64,000 bases of DNA from Paenibacillus_AP thailandensis (GCF_042685365.1 NZ_JBHUMY010000016.1:124001-188000); one strand, 5' to 3'; positions 17,393-26,056 are shown, counted from the stretch's first letter. Numbers and translations: made by a program. The notes: a model not told the origin generated them from the letters alone.

Positions 17393-17423
17393 GTCATCCG
17401 GAAGATGACGATGGCTCTTTTTT
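17393..17423 (+). terminator. terminator of rpsT
   Basis: Stem GAGCCATCGTCATC / GATGACGATGGCTC with a short loop followed by TTTTTTG. The gdpD gene ends 26 bp further on, facing it. Confidence 0.95.
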
Positions 17424-17448
17424 GTCGCAGCTTTCGTTAGCAAGGCAA

Positions 17449-18432
17449 TCATTCCCGAACGGCCGGGGCGATCCGCTCGATCCGGTTCGTCCATATGCCG
17501 CCCGTATAACCGGAAGGCAAACGCTCCAGGTCTTCCGGCGTATCGAACCCCCCGGAAAATCCGCTGCCGTCCCCCGTAACCAAGATCGCAAGCGTATCGG
17601 CTTGTTCCATCCGGTTCAAAAAGCGGTTCGGCCAGCCCCAGAGGAACGGTGCGATTTTTTCCGGAATATGCAGCTCCGTATGTTTGCAGGCGCTTGGCAT
17701 GTACCCGCTCCAACCGAGTGCGATGTAAGGGATCAGGCAGCTCTTCATCGTCGCCATGGACATCGCCCTCATATGGGGCAGCTCGTCCTTGAGCGCGCTT
17801 ATCGGCTCGTCTCCGCCGTATACCGCGAGCCGGCTCTGCCGCTCCGGCGAAAGCTTGCTCAGCGCTGCCGCCAGCTGCTCGCCCTCCTCCGCGTTGTTGC
17901 TCTTTATATGGATCAGAAACGTCCCTTCCGGAAAACGGCCCAGCACCTCCGTAAGCGAAGGCATCATACCTACGCCTTTGCCCCGGAACGGGTATGTCTT
18001 CCCTCCGTCGGCCGTATATCCGTAGCCGATATCGACGTTCTTCAGTTCGGCCATCGTATAGTCGGCCGCCGTGCCCGAAACGTTCGTCCTGCAATCGAGC
18101 GTCCAGTCGTGGAAGACGGCGAATTGCCCGTCCTTCGTCGGCTTGACGTCAAGCTCCACCATATCCGCCCCTGCCCGAAAAGCCGCTTCCATCGAAGGAA
18201 TCGTGTTTTCCAAATATTCGTGCTCCGGCTCGTGAATGCGCTCGGCGGTGCAAGTATCGTTCTCCACCCCTTCAAGGTCAAACGTCTGCGCGACGCCGCG
18301 GTGCGCCAGCAGAAACGGACCGCCGTCCCGCTTGGCGGACAGCAGCGAGCTGTTGTTTAAATAAACGAACGCGACGAATACGGCAAGCGCGGCGGCGATT
18401 TTGTATACGAGCCTCTTCTTAGCCTTTTTCAT
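17449..18432 (-). CDS. membrane-anchored glycerophosphodiester phosphodiesterase
   Basis: 327-residue GDPD-family enzyme that should hydrolyse glycerophosphodiesters to glycerol-3-phosphate and an alcohol. An N-terminal membrane segment (about 10-27) precedes an extracytoplasmic catalytic domain. Catalytic residues are present: H44-R45-G46, ENT (75-77), E93/D95 in ELDVKPTKDG, and H108-D109. The spacing between HRG and ENT is enlarged by about 15 residues (FDLEGVENDTCTAERIHE), which is unusual. Start ATG at 18432 with GGGAGGGAC upstream; it overlaps the end of tetR by 14 nt, so the two are co-expressed and the regulator probably controls it. Confidence 0.88.
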   Translation of the reverse strand: MKKAKKRLVYKIAAALAVFVAFVYLNNSSLLSAKRDGGPFLLAHRGVAQTFDLEGVENDTCTAERIHEPEHEYLENTIPSMEAAFRAGADMVELDVKPTKDGQFAVFHDWTLDCRTNVSGTAADYTMAELKNVDIGYGYTADGGKTYPFRGKGVGMMPSLTEVLGRFPEGTFLIHIKSNNAEEGEQLAAALSKLSPERQSRLAVYGGDEPISALKDELPHMRAMSMATMKSCLIPYIALGWSGYMPSACKHTELHIPEKIAPFLWGWPNRFLNRMEQADTLAILVTGDGSGFSGGFDTPEDLERLPSGYTGGIWTNRIERIAPAVRE

Positions 18433-19015
18433 GAGCAAGTCCCTCCCATATGGCAACGATCTGCCGCTTCAGCTTTTCATACGCTTCCGCTTTATCGAAC
18501 GCATCCGTTCCGCTGCGCCCGATCAGCGTCTGCACGAATAAATCGGACAAGACCGACGCGGTCAGCTCCGGCTCCCACTTGCCGCAAAAACGGCCGGCCG
18601 CCTCGGCTTCGACGAAAAAGTCGGCCAGCTTTTGACGGAACAAAGGGATGTTACCTCCTGCGCCGTTCGTTTCGCCGGGAGCCTTGACCGTTTCGAGCAA
18701 TGCGAAGCGTAAAATTTCATAATGCTTGGCGTACAGGGACAGCAAGTCGGAAAAAATGCGAAGCACCCCCTCCTTTGGCTCTTGATCCGAAAACTGGCCG
18801 AAAATGTCATCCAGCCGGGCGAAATAGGCATCGGTCAAATGGAGCAAAATATGTTCTTTTTTGGCGAAATAATTAAAAAACGTTCCTTTCGCGATTCCGC
18901 ATTGTTTTGTAATTTCTTCAACCGTCACGTTATCGAAGCCTTTTTGCTTAAACAGCTCGACGGCATGGCGCACGATCGCTTCTTTCGTCTGGCGTTTCCG
19001 TTCTTCTCTCGACAA
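18419..19015 (-). CDS. TetR family transcriptional regulator
   Basis: 198-residue repressor. The N-terminal helix-turn-helix reads KEAIVRHAVELFKQKGFDNV then TVEEITKQCGIAKGTFFNYF, a canonical TetR motif. The C-terminal ligand/dimer domain ends ALWEGLAHEKG-like. The start is most probably TTG at 19015 (GGAGGCGGGGAGAA TTG), which gives the usual N-terminal length; earlier ATG codons fall inside the operator palindrome. The coding end overlaps the phosphodiesterase gene, and a perfect palindrome at 19064-19093 lies 49 bp upstream of the start, indicating autoregulation of the tetR-gdpD pair. The ligand is unknown. Confidence 0.88.
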   Translation of the reverse strand: MSREERKRQTKEAIVRHAVELFKQKGFDNVTVEEITKQCGIAKGTFFNYFAKKEHILLHLTDAYFARLDDIFGQFSDQEPKEGVLRIFSDLLSLYAKHYEILRFALLETVKAPGETNGAGGNIPLFRQKLADFFVEAEAAGRFCGKWEPELTASVLSDLFVQTLIGRSGTDAFDKAEAYEKLKRQIVAIWEGLAHEKG

Positions 19016-19063
19016 TTCTCCCCGCCTCCTGCAATAAACAACTTTGCGGTCTATGTTAAAAAA

Positions 19064-19093
19064 ATGACCACAGTCATAAATGACTGTGGTCAT
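19064..19093. promoter_or_regulatory. probable TetR operator, perfect 30-bp palindrome
   Basis: Two 14-bp arms, ATGACCACAGTCAT and its exact complement ATGACTGTGGTCAT, separated by AA. Each arm is itself near-symmetric (TGAC...GTCA), so the site could bind two TetR dimers. It is located directly upstream of the tetR ribosome binding site. Confidence 0.75.
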
Positions 19094-19152
19094 TATATCG
19101 TTATGGGACACGCAAAGGCAAGTTTACGCTCCGTGCAACAAGGCGAGCAAGC

Positions 19153-20193
19153 TTAAGACGACGTGGACCGGTTTAACCCGAACGAAAGCAGGAACAGCTC
19201 TAGTCCAAGCGTTTTGTCTACCCGGCCGGTCTTCATGCCGTAATCGAGCTCCGCCAGCTCCGACAATAAAGAAGCGAGCCGCGGCACGGTAAACTTCCGG
19301 CTTTTCTCGGCGGCAAGCTTGACGGCATACGGGTGAAGCCCCAGCTGCCCGGCCATCTGCTGCGGCGAATAACCTTGCGGCTCCAGCTCTTTGATCTGCA
19401 GCATGATCCGAATTTGCCGGGCGATAAGCGCCGCGATGCGGATCGGCTCCTCCTTGCGCGCAAGCAGCTCCCTGTACAGCCGCAGCGACCGGTCGGCCTG
19501 CATTGTCGCCATGGCGTCGACCAGCGCAAACACGTCCTCCTCGACCGACGCGGCAGTGAGCAGCGCCGTCTGCTCGACATCGATCGTGCCACCTGGCCCT
19601 GCGTACAAACAAAGCTTGTCCACTTCAAGCGCCAGCTGCTGCATATGCGCTCCCGTCCGCGCAAGCAACAGCTCGGCCGCTTCCTCGGTCATCGTTCTTT
19701 GCTGCTCGGCCGCCCGCTTGACGGCCCATTGCTTCAGCTGCGACGGATCAAGCTCTTGGAAAAGCAGCAGAGCCCGCCGGTCTTTAAGCGCTTTGACCAG
19801 CTTCTTCCGCTCGTCCAGCTTGTCCGCCTGAACCGTGATCAATATGACCGCAAAATCGGAAGGGTTGTCCAAATAAGCAAGAAGCTTCTCCGGCTTATGC
19901 TCGAGTTTGGCGTTATCTTTGCTGGCCGCCGCGAGCACGCTGGCGTCCCGTATCCACACAAGCTTGCGTTCCATAAAAAATGGAGGCGTTTCGGCTTCCA
20001 ATACGGCTTCCTCGATGGGAGTCTCGGAAGTATCGAACTTGACGACGCCAAGCTCCTTTTCGTCCGGCTTAAAAAGAGCCTCCGTCAATTTATCGGCAAA
20101 TTGGCCGATCCGGTAGCGATCGGTCCCGTACAGCACGTAAACCGGCCGGAAAACGCCTTTTTTCAATTCCTTCAACGCCTCGGTTATTTCCAT
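19153..20193 (-). CDS. holA: DNA polymerase III subunit delta
   Basis: Clamp-loader subunit that opens the beta clamp; B. subtilis YqeN. It is 346 residues: N-terminal AAA+-like domain with VYVLYGTDRYRIGQFADKL and the clamp-contact region FFMERKLVWIRDAS, then the linker and the C-terminal collar domain ending LGLELFLLSFG. Start ATG with TAAGGTGAAGCA upstream. An extended -10 element (TGCTATAAT, minus strand, 20296-20304) gives a possible promoter. Position between the com genes and rpsT matches B. subtilis. Confidence 0.94.
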   Translation of the reverse strand: MEITEALKELKKGVFRPVYVLYGTDRYRIGQFADKLTEALFKPDEKELGVVKFDTSETPIEEAVLEAETPPFFMERKLVWIRDASVLAAASKDNAKLEHKPEKLLAYLDNPSDFAVILITVQADKLDERKKLVKALKDRRALLLFQELDPSQLKQWAVKRAAEQQRTMTEEAAELLLARTGAHMQQLALEVDKLCLYAGPGGTIDVEQTALLTAASVEEDVFALVDAMATMQADRSLRLYRELLARKEEPIRIAALIARQIRIMLQIKELEPQGYSPQQMAGQLGLHPYAVKLAAEKSRKFTVPRLASLLSELAELDYGMKTGRVDKTLGLELFLLSFGLNRSTSS

Positions 20194-20479
20194 TGCTTCA
20201 CCTTATTTCCGTTCGCATGTTAAAGCATTTCAAGCGGAGCCTTATCTTCCGGTCTGGATCGATAGACGAATCGCAATCGAATAAGCCCTTTCATGATTAT
20301 AGCACAACAGAGGGATGACACCCGTGAAAGGCGCCATCCCTCCGTCCTTGAACATCTATATAAACATCAGCAGGCAGGCCCATGGTACCGCCCTGCGGAT
20401 GATCATAATCGTGCCAAGGCATCTACCGCTTGACTCTGCATACTCTACTATACGCAGCGGCGGCGAGATGTGTGCATGA
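20194..20479. other. intergenic stretch between the anti-sigma gene and holA
   Basis: No gene seen. It holds an extended -10 motif for holA (minus strand TGCTATAAT at 20296-20304) and an inverted repeat GAGGGATG / CATCCCTC (20310-20342) without a U tract, which may be a weak terminator of the sigma/anti-sigma transcript. The small yqzM gene found here in B. subtilis was not found. Confidence 0.4.
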
Positions 20480-21727
20480 CTATTCGGCTTCGGCTTTTTC
20501 GTCCTTCCAGGTCGCGATATCGATCCGGTACTTCTCCTTCGCGCCTTCCTCCGCCTCTACGACGTAAGTCAGCTCCGTGCTGTCCGAAGACCATACCAGC
20601 TCGGATATCCGCCCGTTCTTCCGTTCCGTTTCGAAAAGAAGCTCGTCGTTGCTGTCAAAAATTTTGATCGTGTAGCCGACCGCAACGGCCGAATATTGCC
20701 CGTCGCCGGATACGGCCTGGATCGGTCCCGGAATAACCGGCGCTACGGTTTCGCCGGACGCTTGCCCGTTGCCGCCGGCGTCGTCCGTGGTCCCGGCTTG
20801 ACCCTGGTCCAGCGAATAATACTGTTCCTCCGTACCGCCGTCGCCCGTTTCCGTTTCCGGATTGTCCGAACCGGTCCCCATGCTGCTTATGCCGAACAGG
20901 GGCGCTTCCGCCACACCTGTCCCGACAGGCGGCGCCGCCGCATCATCCGACTGGGCGGGCGGCATTGCCGTCTCCAAGCTCCCAGCATCTTCCGGCTCCG
21001 TCTGTCCGCCGGAAGAATTATTCGTGCCGTTCGAATCATGCGCGGGTTCTTTCGGAACTGCGCTTTCAGCAGGCAAGCTTCCGTCGTCGTTCCCGCTTCT
21101 GGCATACTGCTGCGGATCGGCCGAAGCCGCCGGGGCGCTGCCGCCCGCATCGGCTTTTTCCTTGCCCGCGTTGGTATCGGGTTCCGCGGATACAAAAGGA
21201 GCGACGGCTGTGCTCTTCGTCGAGCCGGTCACCTCCTGTTTCTCGGCAGACGTATCGGCCGCCGTCTGAACCAGCTTTCCCACGTTAAGGTCGGGGGCGT
21301 TATACACCGCGACGAACAAAGCCGCTACGGCAGCGGCAGCCGCCGCGCCGCCTGTCCATTTTCGCCATCCGCCGTTCCGCGTTTCCCGCTTGCGCCGCGA
21401 TCCGGCAATAAGCTCGGACAGCTCGGACCCCGATGTGCCGCCTGCGCTCCGGCTTGCCGATACCGGCGGCTCCTCGGCGTTGCCGGCCTCCGACAAGACG
21501 CCAAGCTCCAGCTGTTCCAGCCGAGGCAGAATGGCGTCAACCAGACTGTACGGCGGAACAACCTTCGGAAGATTCTCCAAGTCGCTGGACAATCTGGAGA
21601 GCCGTTCATACATGTCGCAGCAGTCCGGGCAATGCTCGATATGGTCCATTAAACGTTCACGCTCCTGGGCGCTCAAATCCCCATCCAAACTGCGCTGCAT
21701 CAATTCCGTCCAATGCTCGCAACTCAT
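20480..21727 (-). CDS. anti-sigma factor with zinc-finger ZAS domain and propeller-like tail
   Basis: 415-residue membrane protein. Cytoplasmic N-terminus with the ZAS/zf-HC2 motif H29-x3-C33-xx-C36 (MDHIEHCPDCCDMY), which should bind the sigma factor encoded next to it. A membrane segment spans about 124-143. The long extracytoplasmic linker is Ser/Ala/Asp/Gly-rich (about 150-330). The C-terminal 80 residues (AVSGDGQYSAVAVGYTIKIF; ISELVWSSDSTELTYVVEAE) resemble one or two TolB/WD-type beta-propeller strands and may sense a signal. The ATG overlaps the sigma stop (ATGA), the usual coupling for such pairs. The signal is unknown. Confidence 0.85.
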   Translation of the reverse strand: MSCEHWTELMQRSLDGDLSAQERERLMDHIEHCPDCCDMYERLSRLSSDLENLPKVVPPYSLVDAILPRLEQLELGVLSEAGNAEEPPVSASRSAGGTSGSELSELIAGSRRKRETRNGGWRKWTGGAAAAAAVAALFVAVYNAPDLNVGKLVQTAADTSAEKQEVTGSTKSTAVAPFVSAEPDTNAGKEKADAGGSAPAASADPQQYARSGNDDGSLPAESAVPKEPAHDSNGTNNSSGGQTEPEDAGSLETAMPPAQSDDAAAPPVGTGVAEAPLFGISSMGTGSDNPETETGDGGTEEQYYSLDQGQAGTTDDAGGNGQASGETVAPVIPGPIQAVSGDGQYSAVAVGYTIKIFDSNDELLFETERKNGRISELVWSSDSTELTYVVEAEEGAKEKYRIDIATWKDEKAEAE

Positions 21728-22272
21728 CCCCGGACACCGCCTTTCTGATAATCATGAAGTAACGTTTGTAGCTGCTGCCTGGCTCTGAACAAATAAGATT
21801 TGACCGTATTGAGCGGCAAATTAAGAGATTCCGCGATTTCGTTATAGGAGAAATCCTGCAAATACCGGAGGACGACAACGGTCCGATGATGCTCGGGAAG
21901 CTTGTCGATCGCCTCCCTGATATCTTTGGCCGCGTATACCGCCATCACTTCGTCCTCGACGTTCGTCTTCTCGTGAAATACCAAATCATGCTCTTCTATG
22001 GATACCGCAGGCTTGTTTCTCCTGAATTTATCGATGCAAATATTCGTTACGATGCGTCCGATCCAGGTTTTGAATTTGGCCTTCTCTTCATAGGACCCGA
22101 TCTTGGTATAAATGCGGATAAGCGCTTCCTGAGCCGCGTCCATCGCGTCTTGCTCATTACCCAATATATAATAAGCCGTCCGATAGACTTGCGTTTCAAT
22201 TTCGCGCAACAGAGTAATCATCGCATCGCGATCTCCCGCCTGGGCGGCTTTGATTAAGCCAGGCTCTACCAC
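21724..22272 (-). CDS. ECF-type RNA polymerase sigma factor
   Basis: 182-residue group IV sigma factor. Region 2: YYILGNEQDAMDAAQEALIR then TKIGSYEEKAKFKTWIGRIV. Region 4: LPEHHRTVVVLRYLQDFSYN then EIAESLNLPLNTVKSYLFRA. The start is GTG at 22272 (AAGAGGGGAGGATCCTTC GTG), giving VEPGLIKAAQAGD. A minus-strand TGCAAC - 17 nt - CGTC motif at 22302-22328 fits ECF promoters, so the operon probably activates itself. It is co-transcribed and translationally coupled with the anti-sigma gene. Closest in style to the B. subtilis SigW/SigV group; a specific orthologue is not claimed. Confidence 0.92.
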   Translation of the reverse strand: MVEPGLIKAAQAGDRDAMITLLREIETQVYRTAYYILGNEQDAMDAAQEALIRIYTKIGSYEEKAKFKTWIGRIVTNICIDKFRRNKPAVSIEEHDLVFHEKTNVEDEVMAVYAAKDIREAIDKLPEHHRTVVVLRYLQDFSYNEIAESLNLPLNTVKSYLFRARQQLQTLLHDYQKGGVRG

Positions 22273-22301
22273 GAAGGATCCTCCCCTCTTGCAACTTCTA
22301 T

Positions 22302-22328
22302 GACGCAGCGACGCCGATAAATGTTGCA
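22302..22328 (-). promoter_or_regulatory. ECF-type autoregulatory promoter
   Basis: Minus-strand TGCAAC (-35), 17-nt spacer, CGTC (-10), 30 bp upstream of the sigma factor GTG. The AAC -35 core and CGTC -10 fit ECF promoters of Bacillales. Confidence 0.65.
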
Positions 22329-22369
22329 AAAAATTAAAAAAATGATTCCTTTACAACCTCCAGCATAGC

Positions 22370-22410
22370 AAAAAAAAGAAACGCCGTATAGTTTATACGA
22401 AGACGTTTCC
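22370..22410 (-). terminator. terminator of comEC
   Basis: Minus-strand GGAAACG..TCGTATA / TATACGG..CGTTTC stem followed by TTTTTTTT, 7 bp past the comEC stop; it isolates comEC from the sigma/anti-sigma genes on the same strand. Confidence 0.85.
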
Positions 22411-22416
22411 AAATTC

Positions 22417-25341
22417 TTACTTCGCCGTTCGGATAAACAACCCTTTGCCGCTTACTCGAAATTGCACCTCGCCGTCCTTGTCCGTCCGCCAGACGGCCGT
22501 TCCGGCGTCAGCCAGCCGGTCCAGAACGGCAGGGCTGGGATGGCCGTAAACATTCGTCGCGCTTGCCGATGCGACCGCCGAGCCGGGCCGCCAGAGCGCG
22601 AGCCAATCCTCCGACGTGGAGTACTTGCTGCCGTGGTGAGCGAGCTTCAGCACGTCGATTCCTTCTTTCGCGATCGCCCGAACGGCCGACTGCTGCCCGT
22701 CCGTCCGCCGAAGCCGCTCCCCGATTTGCTCCTCCTCGGCAAACCCGATGTCTCCCGGGAGCAGGAAGCTTCTGCCGTAAAGCCGAAGCAAAAGCGCGAC
22801 GCTATGCCCGTTTTGCTCCTCGAGCTCCGGCACTTCCGCCCTCCCGGAGCCGGCCGTTTCGGGATCCGATTCGGAGGCTGCCGCTTCCGGCCATAACACG
22901 AACAGCTCCGTCTGTTCGTCCGGCTTCCAGCTCTGTCCGGTGCGGGCCGCATACAACGGAATGCCGCGGGAAGCGGCTTTTGACAGCAGCTCCTTGGCCT
23001 CGTCGCTGTCTTTGACGGTGCCGTTCCATAATATCCGTTTGATCGGAACCGCATCCATGACAGCAAGCAGCCCTTTGATATGATCCGTATCCAAATGAGT
23101 CACGACAAGCAAATCCAGCTCGTGCACCCCGCGCTTCATAAGCAGCGGCGCCACGACGTCCGCGCCGACTTCGAACGGATCGCTGCGCTCTCTCCATTCC
23201 TCTCCCGCCTTGCGGAAGCTGAGCGCTCCCCCGCCGTCTATCAATATATGTCGGCCGGATGCCGTCTTGACATAAATCGAGTCGCCCTGGCCGACATCCA
23301 GGACGCTGACCTGCGCGGAACGGTCCAGCATGTCCGGATGATACGCATAGATTAATAGAATAGCGGCAGCAAGCCCTAACGTCAATAACAGAAGCATGTC
23401 GCGCCGAATGCGCTTCCTATGCTGCTCCAGCCAAAAAGCGGCCGGCGAGAACGCGGCTTCCGGATCCGCCGACCGGCGCATGGCGAAGGAGGCGGGAACG
23501 GTTCCGCCGGTTGCCTGAAATTCGGCGCCTTGGGCGGCATTCGGAGCGGCGCCGGTTGCCGCGAGCCTGCGCATAAGGTGCGCGTCGGGAACGGTTCCGC
23601 CGGTTGGCGTCCTTGCCGCTCTTCGAGCGCCGGAACGCAATTCGCGCGGGCTCTCTATGCCCAGCTCGAGCAGCATCCCGGCGGCTAGAGGAGCGGAGTC
23701 GGACCGTGTCGGCGCGAGCGGCATCGTCTCGTTCTCTTCATCCGCGGCTTGCTCAACCGTTCCCCGCCCGTTTGCAATCGACCGCAACAATAAAAGCATC
23801 GCGCCAAGCACGCCATACCACGCGATAATCCAGCCCGCGGACGGGGTTGCCCATATCGTGCGGAAGCTCTCCGCCACCGCCAGCTTGTCCACAAGAAGAA
23901 ACGTCAGTTCGTTGGCGTATACGGAGACGCCGGCCAGAAGCTTGGCTCCTGCCGGCCAGACGGCGCCGAGCAGAAGCGCTCCTCCGCCAAGCGGCATGAC
24001 GATAAAGCTAATAAACGGGACAAGCGCGAAGTTGGCAATCAAGCTCAACAGATGAAACTGATTAAAGTAATAGATGCTGACCGGAAACGATACAAGCTGG
24101 GCGACGACCGTAACGGCCGCCAGATCGTAAAGCGGCTTGGCCCGGCCTCCGTGAGGCATAATGCCGCGGACGGGAGGCACTCCGATAATTAACCCCGCCG
24201 TAACCAAATAAGATAGCTGAAAGCTCACGTCCTCGATATAATTCGGATTCCAAACGAGCATCAGCACGGCCGAAGCCGCGATTAAATGAAGGCCGTCCTT
24301 CAGCTTCTCCATCCGGGCGGCCAGCAAGCCCAGCATCGTCATAAGTCCCGCGCGAACGACGGACGGCGAGCCCCCGGTCAGCAGAACATAGACCGGGACC
24401 GCCGCAAAAACCGTCATCAGCATGTTTTCCCGCGAGAGCCGCAGCAAGCGCAGCAAGCCGCCGAGCGCATATACAAATACGGCCACATGAAGGCCGGAAA
24501 TGGCCAGAACATGGGTAAGGCCAAGCTTGGCGAATTGGCCGAACTGCTCGGGGTCCAGGTCCTCGCGGATGCCGAGGACCAGCCCCTTCATATACCCGGC
24601 TTGCTCCGCCGGGTAAAGCGCATCGACGCGCGAGCCGAGCCACGCGCGCGCGGCATCGATGCGGCCGAGCAGCGCGGCCGCGGTCCATTGCGGGCCGGGC
24701 GCCGTCCGCACGGCGCCCGTGCCCTGCGCTTGCAGCAGCCAGTGGATATGCTGGCTGCGGAGATATCGGCGGTAGTCGAACCCGCCGATGTTGGACGCGG
24801 CCGCCGGCAGCTCCAGCTCGCCGGCGACGCTCACGCGGTCGCCGCGGCGCCATGCGGCGGCGACCGCCTGCTGCGGCTGCTCGGCCAGCCGCACGCGGAC
24901 GAGCACGGTCTCGCCGAGGCTGCGCGGCTCCGTATCGCCCGCCAGCTTCACGGCGCTCAGCTTAACGCGAAACGCGGCGAGATCGCCGTCCACTTCAACC
25001 GCGGACACGATAATCCCCTCCGCTTCCGCGGCAAAGGCCGCTTCCGGCTGGCGCTCCGCCTCTGCAGCCAAATCTTGCAGCGCGGTCACGTTTCTCGCAT
25101 CCGTCCATTGCCGCTCGCCGGCCGAAAGCCCATAGGCGAGCAGGCAGCATGCCGCCAGCCGCCACGACATCGCGCCGGTCGCGGCTAGCAGGACGGCGGC
25201 GGCCGCCAGCGCGCCTCCCGCCAGCCAGAGACCGCTTACGTTCAAAGCAGCGGCCAAGCCGCTCCCGGCTACCCAGCAGATTGCAAACCATAATAACGGC
25301 CTCCTGTTCATGAATGGCACGCCCGTCAACCTCCTTTGCAT
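22417..25341 (-). CDS. comEC: DNA internalization competence protein ComEC/Rec2
   Basis: Membrane channel that passes single-stranded DNA into the cell during transformation. It is 974 residues, about 200 longer than B. subtilis ComEC. Features: N-terminal membrane segments and an OB-like DUF4131 part, the Competence domain (GLTHVLAISGLHVAVFVYAL; SVVRAGLMTMLGLLA), and a C-terminal metallo-beta-lactamase-like domain (VVTHLDTDHIKGL; FLLPGDIGF; KLAHHGSKYSTS). A hydrophilic linker of about 120 residues (roughly 575-690) contains an internal repeat TGGTVP..A..MRR. Start: ATG 25341 (GAGGAGAAGG AAAT) or GTG 25320 behind AAAGGAGG; a start before 25451 would lie in the terminator and is rejected. Confidence 0.95.
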   Translation of the reverse strand: MQRRLTGVPFMNRRPLLWFAICWVAGSGLAAALNVSGLWLAGGALAAAAVLLAATGAMSWRLAACCLLAYGLSAGERQWTDARNVTALQDLAAEAERQPEAAFAAEAEGIIVSAVEVDGDLAAFRVKLSAVKLAGDTEPRSLGETVLVRVRLAEQPQQAVAAAWRRGDRVSVAGELELPAAASNIGGFDYRRYLRSQHIHWLLQAQGTGAVRTAPGPQWTAAALLGRIDAARAWLGSRVDALYPAEQAGYMKGLVLGIREDLDPEQFGQFAKLGLTHVLAISGLHVAVFVYALGGLLRLLRLSRENMLMTVFAAVPVYVLLTGGSPSVVRAGLMTMLGLLAARMEKLKDGLHLIAASAVLMLVWNPNYIEDVSFQLSYLVTAGLIIGVPPVRGIMPHGGRAKPLYDLAAVTVVAQLVSFPVSIYYFNQFHLLSLIANFALVPFISFIVMPLGGGALLLGAVWPAGAKLLAGVSVYANELTFLLVDKLAVAESFRTIWATPSAGWIIAWYGVLGAMLLLLRSIANGRGTVEQAADEENETMPLAPTRSDSAPLAAGMLLELGIESPRELRSGARRAARTPTGGTVPDAHLMRRLAATGAAPNAAQGAEFQATGGTVPASFAMRRSADPEAAFSPAAFWLEQHRKRIRRDMLLLLTLGLAAAILLIYAYHPDMLDRSAQVSVLDVGQGDSIYVKTASGRHILIDGGGALSFRKAGEEWRERSDPFEVGADVVAPLLMKRGVHELDLLVVTHLDTDHIKGLLAVMDAVPIKRILWNGTVKDSDEAKELLSKAASRGIPLYAARTGQSWKPDEQTELFVLWPEAAASESDPETAGSGRAEVPELEEQNGHSVALLLRLYGRSFLLPGDIGFAEEEQIGERLRRTDGQQSAVRAIAKEGIDVLKLAHHGSKYSTSEDWLALWRPGSAVASASATNVYGHPSPAVLDRLADAGTAVWRTDKDGEVQFRVSGKGLFIRTAK

Positions 25342-25450
25342 ATTTCCTTCTCCTCTTCTATAGAGAAACGTCAATCGCGCTAAACGCCCATCCCGTTCAA
25401 CATGACTGCCGGCTGCATGCTTCGCTTTGCCGGCCCGCCCTAGCACCCAT

Positions 25451-25507
25451 AAAAGAAAGAACCCCCCAGCGCACCGCAAACATAAATTCGCGATGCGCGG
25501 AGGGTTC
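25451..25507 (-). terminator. terminator between comEB and comEC
   Basis: Minus-strand stem GAACCCTCCGCGCATCGC / GCGGTGCGCTGGGGGGTTC with loop GAATTTATGTTT and tail CTTTCTTTT, 16 bp past the comEB stop and 110 bp before comEC. Confidence 0.85.
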
Positions 25508-25522
25508 TTCCCTACGGCTTGG

Positions 25523-26056
25523 CTATTCGCTTAACACTTGGATACCGGCTTGCGCGGGAGGCTCGTAACCGTGCAGCGGGCGGAATTGAATGCCCTTTGC
25601 CTTCATGAGCTTCTCGACCTTCTCGCTGTCCTTCGGATAAGCCCGGTGATAGACGATCTCTTGAATACCGCTGTTCGCCAGCATATTGCTGCACGTCCAG
25701 CACGGTTGATCCGTCACGTACACGGTCGATCCTTCCCGGTCTATGCGGTCGGTGAAGAGCAGCAAATTCTGCTCGGCATGTATCGTTCGAATACAGCGCT
25801 GCTTCTTGACGGCTTTCTCCACGCCGTCCACCACCTCGATCTCAAGCTGCTCCGCAATCATGCAGCCTTCCTCCGAGCAATCCGGCACCCCCATCGGCGC
25901 GCCGTTATAGGCGGTGCCCAGCAGCTTCTTGCCCTGGACGAGTACGGCTCCTACATGGCGCCTCGGGCAGCGGGAACGCGTCGATACCATGTAGGCAATA
26001 TCCATGAAGTATGTATCCCAGTCCTTGCGCTCCGCCTCTTGCGTCATTGCGGCCAT
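25523..26056 (-). CDS. comEB: ComEB, dCMP deaminase family protein
   Basis: 177-residue zinc-dependent deoxycytidylate deaminase homologue. Zinc-site motifs: HAE in CIRTIHAEQNLLLF and PCWTC in TDQPCWTCSNML; the HVGAVLV strand is also typical. It would convert dCMP to dUMP. In B. subtilis comEB lies in the comE operon but is not needed for transformation. Start ATG 26056 with AGAGGAAGG upstream; a second ATG three codons later is possible. It has its own sigma-A-like promoter (26116-26144) and is followed by a strong terminator, so here it is nearly a separate unit. Confidence 0.95.
   Translation of the reverse strand: MAAMTQEAERKDWDTYFMDIAYMVSTRSRCPRRHVGAVLVQGKKLLGTAYNGAPMGVPDCSEEGCMIAEQLEIEVVDGVEKAVKKQRCIRTIHAEQNLLLFTDRIDREGSTVYVTDQPCWTCSNMLANSGIQEIVYHRAYPKDSEKVEKLMKAKGIQFRPLHGYEPPAQAGIQVLSE

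Noticed and set aside
19016..19111. Longer start for the TetR gene
   Set aside because: The added codons cover the operator palindrome; TTG 19015 has a good ribosome binding site and gives normal length.
25342..25479. Longer start for comEC
   Set aside because: The extra codons begin inside the comEB terminator hairpin and have no ribosome binding site.
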